DNA from: Qipengyuania polymorpha
Lineage (GTDB): Bacteria; Pseudomonadota; Alphaproteobacteria; Sphingomonadales; Sphingomonadaceae
DNA: 64,000 bases
Reading direction: 5' to 3'
Assembly (NCBI RefSeq): GCF_019711435.1
Contig: NZ_JAIGNK010000001.1
Location: 682,001-746,000, forward strand
Shown here piece after piece: positions 1 to 9,600 of this stretch; position 1 is the first letter of the stretch; each line of letters begins with the position of its first letter. Both the position numbers and the translations under genes were made by a program. Below the pieces are notes generated by a model that was not told the DNA's origin, ran no database searches, and worked only from the letters and a program-made list of their open reading frames with translations.

Positions 1-56
1 TCGCGCCCGACAGCCTGATGCCATTCAGCGACCTCTTCTGGTGTGACGCGAGACAC
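1..56 (-). CDS. Start of an unidentified gene, truncated by the window edge
   Basis: A GTG at 54-56 (minus) opens a frame of 18 codons to the window edge, beginning M-S-R-V-T-P-E-E-V-A-E-W-H. It starts 3 bp after the stop of the crotonase gene, as expected for the next gene of one operon. The N-terminus has the flavour of FAS1-like/MaoC-type dehydratases, but 18 residues cannot establish that. No clear Shine-Dalgarno is visible, so translational coupling to the upstream gene would be needed. Confidence 0.35.
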   Translation of the reverse strand, partial: MSRVTPEEVAEWHQAVGR

Positions 57-59
57 GGC

Positions 60-845
60 TCAGGAGCCCGTAAATTCGGCCTTGCGCTTTTGCAGGAAGG
101 CAAGCGCACCCTCGACCGCATCCTTGGTGTCGCCCGCCTGTCGCTGGGCCGCCGCTTCCGCTGCGAGCGTCGAACCGAGGTCCGCCTGCAATCCATCGCG
201 CAGCGTCTGCTTCATCAGTCCGAGCGCTGCGGTCGGACCACCGGCGAGGCGCTTCACCAATGCGGTTGCCTCTGCCTCAAGCGCGTCATCCTCGACGCAT
301 TTGTAGATGAGGCCGATGCGCTCGGCTTCTTCGCCATGAATTTTCTCGCCCAGCATCATCATGCGCGTGGCGTGCGCGGTCCCGACGAGGCGCGGCAGCA
401 TCCAGCTCGACCCGCCATCGGGCACGAGTCCGATATTGACGAAGGCCTGCAGGAAATAGCCGCTCTTGCCCGCAATCACGAAATCGGCCGCCAATGCGAT
501 CGAGCAGCCGACACCAGCCGCCGGACCTTGTACCATCGACACAACCGGCACCGGCACGCTGGCCAGCGCCTGGATCATCGGATTGTAGTGCTGGCTGAGC
601 GAAGTGAAGGCGCGGTTGCCGCCCGAAATGCGCATCTCGGCATTCCCCGCAAGGTCGGCTCCCGAACAGAACGCACGCCCTTCGCCCTTCAGCAGGATGG
701 CGCGCACATCGCCACGGTCGCGAACAGCTGCAAAGATTTCATCCGCCATTTGCGGGGGGCAGGCATTGAGCCGCTCGGGGCGATTGAGCGTGATGGTGAG
801 AACCGAATCCTCGGTCTTCGTCAGAATGGTTTCGAAGTCGCTCAC
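60..845 (-). CDS. Enoyl-CoA hydratase/isomerase (crotonase family)
   Basis: A 261-aa crotonase-fold protein, the usual length for the family, which acts on acyl-CoA thioesters in the cytoplasm. The oxyanion-hole segments are visible: GRAFCSGADL (about residues 58-67) and QGPAAGVGCSIALAADF (about 105-121). The second acidic position reads GLVPDGGSSW, with Asp where hydratases usually have Glu; this resembles PaaG-type isomerases more than classic 2-enoyl-CoA hydratase, so the exact substrate and reaction are open. The start is GTG at 843-845, preceded by AGGAGAGAG. The next gene begins 3 bp downstream, suggesting a fatty-acid or aromatic acyl-CoA degradation operon. Confidence 0.9.
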   Translation of the reverse strand: MSDFETILTKTEDSVLTITLNRPERLNACPPQMADEIFAAVRDRGDVRAILLKGEGRAFCSGADLAGNAEMRISGGNRAFTSLSQHYNPMIQALASVPVPVVSMVQGPAAGVGCSIALAADFVIAGKSGYFLQAFVNIGLVPDGGSSWMLPRLVGTAHATRMMMLGEKIHGEEAERIGLIYKCVEDDALEAEATALVKRLAGGPTAALGLMKQTLRDGLQADLGSTLAAEAAAQRQAGDTKDAVEGALAFLQKRKAEFTGS

Positions 846-982
846 ATCTCTCTCCTGCCGCGCGCCATGATTGAGCGTCTCATGCGCAGGTGCATCTCCG
901 AATGCAACCTTTCACGCGGGCGCGAAAGCTGGCGTAAAGCGCGATGTGCGCCTTGCCGTAGGGTCAGCGATGTGAAGAAAAA

Positions 983-1058
<76 letters not shown>

Positions 1059-1168
1059 ACACTCACGGCGTTTGTTCCGCGTTTCGCCCGGTGTTGCGGG
1101 CGGCCCCCGACTCGGGGGAGGCGCTCATATAGCGGCTGCTTCGCCGAATAAAAGCGCTAATTTGAAAA

Positions 1169-1498
1169 TTATGCTGCCGACTGGCGGCGCAGGTTGCCGA
1201 GACCTTCTTCGCGCAGCCTGATGGTGGCGCCGAAGGGGTCCGCCGGATTGTCGAGAATGTCGACGACTTTACCGTATTCGAGCGTGCGCAAGGCAGCGAA
1301 TGCCTCGTGCAAAGCAAGACCCGTCAGGCGGTGGATATCCCAAACAGTCGTATCCTCGCCGGAGACCTGACGATTGCACAGCGATAACAACACCTCGCCG
1401 CAAGCTCCATCGCCTGCGGCTTTCGCCATGCTCTCGCAGTCGGCGAGCGCGTCCTGATTTGTATCGGCCTCTTGCGAGAGGCTCGTTCTTGCGACCAC
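1169..1498 (-). CDS. Small conserved hypothetical protein
   Basis: A 109-aa soluble protein with no membrane segment or signal peptide. The C-terminal half, TVWDIHRLTGLALHEAFAAL followed by LEYGKVVDIL, has helix-turn-helix and beta-wing character, so a winged-helix DNA-binding or adaptor protein is possible but unproven. It starts at GTG (1496-1498) with AAGGA 7 nt upstream. Residue composition and GC match the neighbouring chromosome. No catalytic motif is visible, and no function is assigned. Confidence 0.6.
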   Translation of the reverse strand: MVARTSLSQEADTNQDALADCESMAKAAGDGACGEVLLSLCNRQVSGEDTTVWDIHRLTGLALHEAFAALRTLEYGKVVDILDNPADPFGATIRLREEGLGNLRRQSAA

Positions 1499-1821
1499 GT
1501 TAGTTTCCTTATGTCACCGCTCGCGCTCCTCACTTCGCCGGGTGACCAATTTGCAGCGTGCTTATAACGCCCGAAAGCATTTTTGCTAGTCACGCGGCTG
1601 GGGGACAGCCCTAAGGAGGCGGGATGAATGCGGGATTTCTGGTGAGATAGCGAGAACACGGAGAAACGCGCGGGACCGCTCGAACGCCTAAGCACCAATG
1701 GACCTTTAAAAAGGAGCGTCGTGGTCGAGGCATGGTTCCACAGAGCCGCTCGAATCGACCGCGCCAAGGATTTTTTTCGCCCGGTACCACACCTACCCAT
1801 CCGGGCCTGATTGCGCTTTGG
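1499..1821. other. Intergenic region without a convincing gene
   Basis: This gap separates the small hypothetical gene from the 3' end of rodA. It contains an inverted repeat GCCCGG (1779-1784)/CCGGGC (1801-1806) next to a T7 tract at 1771-1777. The T tract lies on the wrong side for a terminator of rodA, which is transcribed on the minus strand. A perfect AAGGAGG (1613-1619) precedes an eight-codon ORF (ATG 1624 to TAG 1650) on the plus strand. The reading frames that cross the region have arginine/serine-rich compositions typical of non-coding GC-rich DNA. Confidence 0.5.
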
Positions 1822-2943
1822 CTAGCCAACGATAAGGCCGGTCCGCGGGGCCTTGCGATTCCAGCGGTGCACCATCATCAGCACCCCGATACAAATCATG
1901 TTGGTCATCATCGAGCTGCCGCCGTGGCTGATGAAAGGCAGCGGAATGCCCACCACCGGCGCGAAGCCCATGACCATCAGCAGGTTGATGGCGATGTAAA
2001 AGAAAATGGTCGCCGTCATCCCCGCAGCGAGCAGCTTGGAGAAGCGGTCGGCGGCATTCGAAGCCACTTTCAGGCCCCAGAACAGGATGAGGCCGAAGCA
2101 GAACAGGATGAACAGGCCGCCGGCAAACCCCCACTCCTCCGCCATGGTCGCAAAGACGAAGTCGGTGTGCGGTTCTGGAAGGTAGTTGAGATGGCTTTGC
2201 GATCCTTCGTTGAAGCCCTTGCCGAACAGTCCGCCCGAGCCGATGGCGATCTTGGACTGGGTTATCTGGTAGCCGTCGCCAAGCGGGTCGTTCTCGGGGT
2301 CGAGGAAGGTGAGCACGCGCTTCTGCTGGTATTCCTGCAAGCCCACGAAGAAGGCGACCGGGAGCAAGGCCAGCCCGGCAGCGCCCGCAGCAAGGAACCA
2401 GCGCAAGGGCAGCCCTGCCAGGAACATGACCACGAATCCGCCGAATGCGATGGCGAGCGACGTGCCGAGATCCGGCTGCAGGAGCACGAAGGAAATCGGC
2501 AGCAGGATGATGGCACCTGCAGGGATAAGCGCACGGAAATTGGGGACCATGCCGACCGGAAGGCCCCCGTAGTAGTGCGCAAGCGCCAGCACAGCGGCCG
2601 GCTTCATCAGTTCCGACGGCTGGATGCGAATCGGGCCAGCTTCAAGCCAGCGCTGGCTGCCTCCCTGCACCTGCCCCATGACTTCGACCGCCAGGAGCAA
2701 GAGAAGGACGCCGATATAGCCCGGATAGGTGAGCAATTGCACTGTCGGCTTGTTGAAGCGCGAAATGACGACGGCCATGGTGAACAGAATGGCGAACCGC
2801 AGCAGATGGCCCTTGGCGTATTGGTCGAAGTCGCCGGCTGCCGCAGAGGTCAAGATCAGTGCGCCGAAGCCGATGAGGCCGAACAGCGGGAACAGCATCA
2901 TCCATGGCTGGCGCGCCACGGGTGCGGGGATGATTCCGCTCAT
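1822..2943 (-). CDS. rodA: RodA, SEDS-family peptidoglycan glycosyltransferase
   Basis: A 373-aa polytopic inner-membrane protein of the SEDS family, which polymerises lipid II into glycan strands during cell elongation together with PBP2. About ten hydrophobic segments are visible. Family signatures include GGSQRWLEAGPIRIQPSEL (around residues 94-112), the acidic loop LNYLPEPHTDFVFA, and the C-terminal GIPLPFISHGGSSM. It is the last gene of the mreB-mreC-mreD-mrdA-rodA operon. Its ATG overlaps the mrdA stop by 4 bp (ATGA), indicating translational coupling with its partner transpeptidase. Confidence 0.96.
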   Translation of the reverse strand: MSGIIPAPVARQPWMMLFPLFGLIGFGALILTSAAAGDFDQYAKGHLLRFAILFTMAVVISRFNKPTVQLLTYPGYIGVLLLLLAVEVMGQVQGGSQRWLEAGPIRIQPSELMKPAAVLALAHYYGGLPVGMVPNFRALIPAGAIILLPISFVLLQPDLGTSLAIAFGGFVVMFLAGLPLRWFLAAGAAGLALLPVAFFVGLQEYQQKRVLTFLDPENDPLGDGYQITQSKIAIGSGGLFGKGFNEGSQSHLNYLPEPHTDFVFATMAEEWGFAGGLFILFCFGLILFWGLKVASNAADRFSKLLAAGMTATIFFYIAINLLMVMGFAPVVGIPLPFISHGGSSMMTNMICIGVLMMVHRWNRKAPRTGLIVG

Positions 2944-5024
2944 TCGCCAGTACCTCGCGGGCTAACTTCACCTGAGGTGCTCGGTGGACGTGAGCCTTCT
3001 GCGCGAGACCCTTCGGCCTGCGCGGCCATGGCTTCGGACTGGCGCTGGGCGAGGCGTGCCTCGGCCTCGACCTGGTCGAAAATCTGTTCGGTACGCTGGG
3101 GTACGGGCTCGACGACTTCGCCTGCCGCTTGGGCGTAAGCGCGATATTTCGCATCGAGCCGCTGCTGGGCGGTGCCGCCCCATTGCTCCTCGAGCGGGCG
3201 CAGGGCCTCCATGCCCTTCACCGGATCGAACAGGAAAGTCATGACATCTCGTGCGATGGGATAGGCAGCGCCCGAACCGCCACCGTGCTCGATCACGACG
3301 GCACCGGCATATTTCGGCTTGTCGAAGGGGGCGAAAAACACGAACAAGCCGTGGTCGCGATATTTCCACGGGCCGGTCTTGCCGTTCGAGATGCTCAGCG
3401 AGACGACCTGCGCGGTGCCGGTCTTGCCCGCCATCTGGATGCCCTCGATCGGCAATTTGGCGCGTCCCGCAGTGCCGGGACCGTTGACCACATCGCTCAT
3501 GGCCTTGCGGACATAATCGATCTCGCTTGCGGTAAAGTCGAAATGCTCGAATTCGGGGCGCGGGTCGTCCATGCGCAGGTGCGGCACGACCTTGTTGCCT
3601 GTGGCAAGGCGCGCGCTCATGACTGCCAGTTGCAGCGGGTTCACGAGGTAGTAGCCCTGGCCGATCGATGCGTTGACCGTGTCGTAAGGCTGCCAGGCCT
3701 GGTCGTATTTGCGCTGCTTCCAGGCCGGGTCGGGCACGGTGCCGTAGAACTGGCTAGTGACGGGCAAGTCGAATTCCTCGCCCAGCCCCATCTTGTGGGC
3801 CCATTTTGCTACTTGGTCGAAGCCGACCTGTTGGGCAAAATGGTAAAAATAGCTGTCGCAGGACTGGTAGATGGCCTTTGCCATGTCGACCCGGCCGTGA
3901 TTGCTCCAGCAATTGAAGAAGCGGTTACCGATACGCCGACCACCGCCGCAGATGATGGCCTCTTCCGGCTTCACACCAGCATCGAGGAAGGCCATGCAAT
4001 GCATTGGTTTTACAGTCGAACCGGGCGGGTACAGGCCTTTCAGGACCTTGTTGCGCAGAGGCACGCGCTCGTCTTCGCGCAACATCGAGTACTCGACGCG
4101 GCCAATGCCTGCGGAGAAGCTGTTCGGGTCGAAACTGGGCATGGAGGACATGCACAGGATGTCGCCCGTATCGCAATCCATCACCACGCAGGAGCCGCTT
4201 TCCAGGCCGATGCGCCGAGCGGCATAGTCCTGGAGCGGGCCATCGATGGTCAGCCGAACCGATGCTCCCTGCTTGTCCTCGCGCGTTTCCAGATCGCGCA
4301 CGATGCGGCCCGAGGCGGTGACCTCGACGCGCCGTGCCCCGGGCGTGCCCTGCAATTCCTCTTCGAACTGCGCCTCGAGGGCATCCTTGCCGATCTTGTA
4401 GCCCGGCGTAATGAGGATGGGGTCGGGGTTTTCCTCGTACTCTTCCGCCGACGCCGGGCCGACGTAGCCGATCAGGTGACCCACGGTCGCTCCGGTCGGA
4501 TAGTAGCGGGAGAAGCCGCGCTGCGGCACGACGCCGGGCAGGTCGGGCAGGCGCACGCTGATGGCGGCGAACTGGTCGTAATCGAGCCCGGTGGCAACTT
4601 CGATGGGCTGGAAGCCCCTCGCGTCGTCGATTTTCTTGAGGATATCCGCGACGGCATTCTGCGACAGGTTGAGCAGGCCTGCCAGCTGGCCAAGTGTGGC
4701 CGCGGCATCGTCCATGCGGTCGGGAATGACATCGACACGGAAGTCGGCGCGATTCGAAGCAAGCGGGGCGCCGTTGCGGTCGAGTATCCAGCCGCGGCGC
4801 GGCGGGATCAGCGAGAGGTTGACCCGATTGCTTTCGCTTTCGAGGACCCAGCGCTCGTTTTCGGCGATGGCGATATAGGCCATGCGTGCGGCGAGAATGG
4901 TCCCGATACCGCCCATTCCGGCACCGATGACGAAGGTGCGGCGGGTGAAAGCGTTGTCGAGCGTCGTCTGGCTGACCAGATCGCGCCGCTTGGTGCGTGC
5001 TTTCTTTCGTCCGAACAGGCCCAT
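2940..5024 (-). CDS. mrdA: Penicillin-binding protein 2, elongation transpeptidase
   Basis: A 694-aa class B PBP that cross-links peptidoglycan in the elongasome. Active-site motifs are SxxK at GSTVK (Ser336), SCD at 388-390 and KTG at 534-536. The N-terminal cytosolic tail is followed by one membrane anchor (about residues 30-55), then the PBP dimerisation domain. The start at 5024 was chosen because ATG (MGLFGRKK) overlaps the mreD stop as TGATG; an in-frame extension to 5171 would read through mreD. The anchor is preceded by TRRTFVIG, a Tat-like twin arginine. The C-terminal ~60 residues are Gln/Glu/Ala-rich and probably disordered. Confidence 0.96.
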   Translation of the reverse strand: MGLFGRKKARTKRRDLVSQTTLDNAFTRRTFVIGAGMGGIGTILAARMAYIAIAENERWVLESESNRVNLSLIPPRRGWILDRNGAPLASNRADFRVDVIPDRMDDAAATLGQLAGLLNLSQNAVADILKKIDDARGFQPIEVATGLDYDQFAAISVRLPDLPGVVPQRGFSRYYPTGATVGHLIGYVGPASAEEYEENPDPILITPGYKIGKDALEAQFEEELQGTPGARRVEVTASGRIVRDLETREDKQGASVRLTIDGPLQDYAARRIGLESGSCVVMDCDTGDILCMSSMPSFDPNSFSAGIGRVEYSMLREDERVPLRNKVLKGLYPPGSTVKPMHCMAFLDAGVKPEEAIICGGGRRIGNRFFNCWSNHGRVDMAKAIYQSCDSYFYHFAQQVGFDQVAKWAHKMGLGEEFDLPVTSQFYGTVPDPAWKQRKYDQAWQPYDTVNASIGQGYYLVNPLQLAVMSARLATGNKVVPHLRMDDPRPEFEHFDFTASEIDYVRKAMSDVVNGPGTAGRAKLPIEGIQMAGKTGTAQVVSLSISNGKTGPWKYRDHGLFVFFAPFDKPKYAGAVVIEHGGGSGAAYPIARDVMTFLFDPVKGMEALRPLEEQWGGTAQQRLDAKYRAYAQAAGEVVEPVPQRTEQIFDQVEAEARLAQRQSEAMAAQAEGSRAEGSRPPSTSGEVSPRGTGE

Positions 5025-5575
5025 CAGAGCCTCTTCCAGCGCCACAGGCGCCACAGGTCGAGACGGGCAACCACGCGCGAGATAATGGGGAAAACGAGGA
5101 TGGTGAGGACCAGCTGGGGCACGATTGCGGCGAGCGATGCCGATGTCAGCGGGGCGCCCGAGAGCAACCATCCTGAAAAGAGGTAAAGCACGCCCAGCAA
5201 GCCGGCGATCAGCCAGTCCTGCCAGAAGGCGCGCCAGGGAAGGCGCATTTCCGAAGCCTCGATGAGGAGAAGAGTCACAGACCAGGTGAAAATGGCAAAG
5301 CCGAAGGGTTGGCCATTGTAGAGATCATCGAAGATACCGAGCGGAATGCCGGCCCAGACCGGCAACAGGCCGGGCCGCACGAGCCTCCAGCCGAGCAGCA
5401 TGAGGAAACCCAGCGGCGGCACCATCGGCAGCGCGGCGGCAATGAAGAAAATCGGAACCAGGCTCCCCAGCATGATCGATAGCCAGGGCACGACATTGGC
5501 GAGCAGGGGGGAATGCGAGCGGTTCAGGCGGCTGCCGTAGGCATCGCTGCGGGCACGCGGGTCGATCCGCTCCAT
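5024..5575 (-). CDS. mreD: MreD, rod-shape membrane protein
   Basis: A 183-aa hydrophobic protein with about five membrane segments, of the size and composition typical for MreD, which links MreB/MreC to the elongation machinery. The sequence motif GIFDDLYNGQPFG in the middle is characteristic of the family. Its start overlaps the mreC stop and its stop overlaps the mrdA start, both as TGATG, so the whole cluster is translationally coupled. Assignment rests on membrane topology plus position; MreD is poorly conserved in sequence. Confidence 0.93.
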   Translation of the reverse strand: MERIDPRARSDAYGSRLNRSHSPLLANVVPWLSIMLGSLVPIFFIAAALPMVPPLGFLMLLGWRLVRPGLLPVWAGIPLGIFDDLYNGQPFGFAIFTWSVTLLLIEASEMRLPWRAFWQDWLIAGLLGVLYLFSGWLLSGAPLTSASLAAIVPQLVLTILVFPIISRVVARLDLWRLWRWKRL

Positions 5576-6465
5576 CAGTCGCCCAGTTCCGTCTCGATGG
5601 GCGTTTCGGCGCCGGTGGCAGCATCGGGTTCGAAGATGGGTTCGACCGAGACATAATCGGTGGCGGCCGGATCGCTCACGATACGCGCAAGGCCGCCGTC
5701 GTCGGTGAGTTCGGTGACGATCGCCACTGCGATGCCCGGGGGATAATATCCACCCGCACCGCTGGTCACGAACATATCGCCGACCTTCAGGGGATTGATG
5801 CCGAGATTGATCAGCTTGATCCGCAGCAGGCTGTCGCCGCGCCCTTCGGCAAAGGCAACGGTTTCGTCGCCCGCCCGGCGAACGGGCAGGACGCTCTCGC
5901 TATCTGTCAGCAGGAGAACGCGCGAAGACAGGCTGCCGGTTTCAAGGATGCGCCCCACTACGCCGCGCGGGCTGCGCACGGGCATGCCGACAGTTACGCC
6001 ATCCTCCGAGCCAGCGCCCAGATAGGCAAAACGGCGGGTGCTCGAAGCCGTCGAGCCGACCAGCCGTGCTACGGCCACCGGTTTGCGCTCTTCCTCCTGC
6101 AGGCCGAGCAGGCCCTTGAGGCGCACATTTTCCTGGCGCAATGCTTCGGCTTCCTCGAGCCGGATCCGCGCCAGTTCCATTTCGCGCTTGAGCTCGGCAT
6201 TCTTCGAACCGGCGCGGTAATAGCCGCTGATACTGTCCCACAGCGATTTCGAGCCCGTTCGTGCCGCCGCCACAGTCTCGGTCGCGGGAGAGGCAGCGTC
6301 CTGCGCCGCGCCGCGCGGGCCGCCGAAAAGCTGGGGCTGGAAGAAGGAGATGCCAAGCAGGACGGCGCCCAGAAGAGCGCCGACCCCGGCCACGATGTAG
6401 CCGGTGAACAGATTGTATTGCGCCCGCTTGGAATAGCTGGAGCGCCGCTGACTGCTCGGCGCCAT
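5575..6465 (-). CDS. mreC: MreC, rod-shape-determining protein
   Basis: A 296-aa bitopic protein. A short cytosolic tail rich in Arg/Ser precedes one membrane segment (about residues 20-42), then a coiled coil (about 85-120: LKREMELARIRLEEAEALRQ) and the periplasmic beta-barrel MreC domain with VARLVGSTASS and GMPVRSPRGVVGRI. It organises PBP2 and RodA in the periplasm. It follows mreB by 13 bp and overlaps mreD. The acidic C-terminal tail is likely flexible. Confidence 0.95.
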   Translation of the reverse strand: MAPSSQRRSSYSKRAQYNLFTGYIVAGVGALLGAVLLGISFFQPQLFGGPRGAAQDAASPATETVAAARTGSKSLWDSISGYYRAGSKNAELKREMELARIRLEEAEALRQENVRLKGLLGLQEEERKPVAVARLVGSTASSTRRFAYLGAGSEDGVTVGMPVRSPRGVVGRILETGSLSSRVLLLTDSESVLPVRRAGDETVAFAEGRGDSLLRIKLINLGINPLKVGDMFVTSGAGGYYPPGIAVAIVTELTDDGGLARIVSDPAATDYVSVEPIFEPDAATGAETPIETELGD

Positions 6466-6478
6466 CGCGCTTGCCCCC

Positions 6479-7702
<1,224 letters not shown>

Positions 7703-7718
7703 CTATGATGCCCGGTCC

Positions 7719-9521
7719 ATGCCAGAAATACGTCGTCTGCCCGATAATCTCGTCAACCGCATCGCCGCCGGCGAGGTGGTCGAACGCCCCTCTTCCGCGC
7801 TCAAGGAACTGGTCGAGAATGCCATCGACGCAGGCGCCTCGCGGATCGCGGTGAAACTGGTCGAGGGCGGGCTGACGAGCCTCGAAGTGACCGACGACGG
7901 CTGCGGCATGTCGCCCGACGAAATGGCGCTGGCACTCGAACGTCACGCGACCTCGAAACTGCCCGACGAGGCCATTGAACAGGTCGCGACACTGGGCTTT
8001 CGCGGAGAGGCGCTGCCGAGCATTGCCAGCGTGGCGAAATTCACGCTCGAGAGCCGCCCGCAGGGTGCGGAGCAGGGCTGGAAGCGCGTGGTCGACCATG
8101 GCGAGCTGGTCGCCGAAGGTCCGGCTGCCCTGCCGCCGGGAACGCGCGTACGGGTCGAGAACCTCTTCGCCAAGATACCCGCGCGCCGGAAATTCCTGCG
8201 CACACCGCGCAGCGAATATGCCGCCTGCCTTGATGTGGTGAAGCGCCTCGCCATGGCGCGGCCCGATGTCGCCATCACGCTCGACCATGCCGACCGTCGC
8301 ATCCTCGGCCTGCAGGGCGGGGAGGGTCTGGCGAACCGGGTTGCACAGGTCGTGGCGCGTGAGCTCAAGGACAATGGCGTTGCCATCGACCTCGAACGCG
8401 GGCCGATGCGGTTGACCGGAATTGCCGGGCTGCCGACCTACAACCGCGGGATTGCCGACCACCAGTATCTCTTCGTCAATGGACGTCCGGTGAAGGACCG
8501 CCTGCTGACGGGCGCGGTGCGCGGCGCTTATTCGGACATGCTCGCGCGCGACCGGCATGCGGTGCTGGCGTTGTTCCTCGACCTGCCGCCCGAGATGGTC
8601 GATGTGAATGTCCATCCGGCCAAGACCGAGGTTCGCTTCCGGGACTCGCAAGCGGTGCGCGGCTTCATCGTGTCGGGCCTTCGCAATGCGCTGGCGACCG
8701 GCGACAAGCGCAGTGCCCAATCCCCCGACGCCGGAGCCATGTCGCGCTGGCAGGCAGAGCCGGTGCGCGAGGAGCCCGCACCAGCATTGCGCTCGATTTT
8801 CGAGGGCCGCGACTGGTCCGCGCCGCAGCAGCGCGTTTCCGAAGCAGGCGCCGCATGGCGCGGCTACGAGGCCGAAGTCATGGCCGAACCGCGCGGCCGT
8901 GCCGAGGAGTCCGCACCAGTGGCGGCGGAGGAGCAGGATTACCCGCTCGGCATCGCGCGCGGGCAGGTCGCCAATACCTATATCGTTGCCGAAGCGAAGG
9001 ACGGGCTGGTGCTGGTCGACCAGCACGCAGCACACGAGCGCTTAGTCCTCGAACGCCTGAAAGCAGCCGGTGCGGAAGAGGCAGTTGCGCGCAGCCAGGC
9101 GCTGCTCATCCCCGAAGTCGTGGAGCTGGAGGAAACCAGCTGTGACCGGCTTGAGGAGGCTGCCGACACGCTTGCCAAACATGGCCTTGCACTGGAACGC
9201 TTCGGTCCCTCGGCGATGCTGGTGCGAAGCCTTCCGCACGCCATCGCGCGCACCGACCCCGAAAAGCTCCTGCGCGACATCGACGACGACCTCGCACTCA
9301 ACGGCGAGGCCTTGCACCTCGGCGAAAAGCTCGACCTCGTGCTCGCCACCATGGCCTGCCATGGCTCGGTCAGGGCGGGGCGCACCCTGCGCGTCGACGA
9401 GATGAACGCACTCCTGCGCGAAATGGAGCGCACACCGCGTTCGGGCCAATGCAACCATGGGCGACCGACGTGGGTTAAGTTAGCCCTCGAAGATGTCGAG
9501 AAGCTGTTTGGTAGACATTAG
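7719..9521 (+). CDS. mutL: DNA mismatch repair protein MutL (endonuclease type), 3' end supplied by an inserted element
   Basis: A 600-aa protein that couples MutS mismatch recognition to strand nicking. The N-terminal GHKL ATPase shows ELVENAIDAGAS (Glu/Asn/Asp), DDGCGM and GFRGEAL. The C-terminal domain has the metal-binding endonuclease motif DQHAAHERLVLE, plus CHGSVRAG and CNHGRPTW, so it is the nicking MutL of MutH-lacking bacteria. The ATG at 7719 (MPEIRRLPDN) matches the family N-terminus; an in-frame extension to 7548 is not expected. The last 17 codons including the stop (9471-9521) differ at 11 of 51 bases from a second copy at 10969-11019, so this end looks imported, although the peptide is nearly unchanged (WVKLALED versus WVKLSMED). 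Confidence 0.96.
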   Translation: MPEIRRLPDNLVNRIAAGEVVERPSSALKELVENAIDAGASRIAVKLVEGGLTSLEVTDDGCGMSPDEMALALERHATSKLPDEAIEQVATLGFRGEALPSIASVAKFTLESRPQGAEQGWKRVVDHGELVAEGPAALPPGTRVRVENLFAKIPARRKFLRTPRSEYAACLDVVKRLAMARPDVAITLDHADRRILGLQGGEGLANRVAQVVARELKDNGVAIDLERGPMRLTGIAGLPTYNRGIADHQYLFVNGRPVKDRLLTGAVRGAYSDMLARDRHAVLALFLDLPPEMVDVNVHPAKTEVRFRDSQAVRGFIVSGLRNALATGDKRSAQSPDAGAMSRWQAEPVREEPAPALRSIFEGRDWSAPQQRVSEAGAAWRGYEAEVMAEPRGRAEESAPVAAEEQDYPLGIARGQVANTYIVAEAKDGLVLVDQHAAHERLVLERLKAAGAEEAVARSQALLIPEVVELEETSCDRLEEAADTLAKHGLALERFGPSAMLVRSLPHAIARTDPEKLLRDIDDDLALNGEALHLGEKLDLVLATMACHGSVRAGRTLRVDEMNALLREMERTPRSGQCNHGRPTWVKLALEDVEKLFGRH

Positions 9522-9523
9522 AG

Positions 9524-9584
9524 GCACTTACGTGCAGAATTTTTGTGGGCCAAGTTTCAGTTGAAATGTAAGTTCGCCCACAAA
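9524..9584. repeat. Nested inverted repeats at the left end of the mutL element
   Basis: Just after the mutL stop, GCAC (9524-9527) and GTGC (9532-9535) form a small palindrome. Then TTTGTGGGC (9542-9550) faces its exact complement GCCCACAAA (9576-9584) across 25 nt, and the spacer itself contains the palindrome TTTCAGTTGAAA. TTTTTGTGGG (9540-9549) recurs in direct orientation at 10953-10962, 6 bp before the second core copy. Repeated short motifs near both ends resemble recombinase or accessory-protein arm sites. A terminator role is less likely, since no T tract follows. Confidence 0.5.
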
Positions 9585-9600
9585 GGGAAGGGGCAAGGCG

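Noticed and set aside
1771-1806. GCCCGG/CCGGGC hairpin with a T tract as a rodA terminator
   Set aside because: On the minus strand the hairpin is followed by A residues, not T; the T tract is on the wrong side.
3129-5186. A 685-aa plus-strand open frame opposite mrdA
   Set aside because: It is antisense to a complete, motif-verified PBP2 gene; its composition (His/Arg/Ala-rich) is that of a GC-rich shadow frame.
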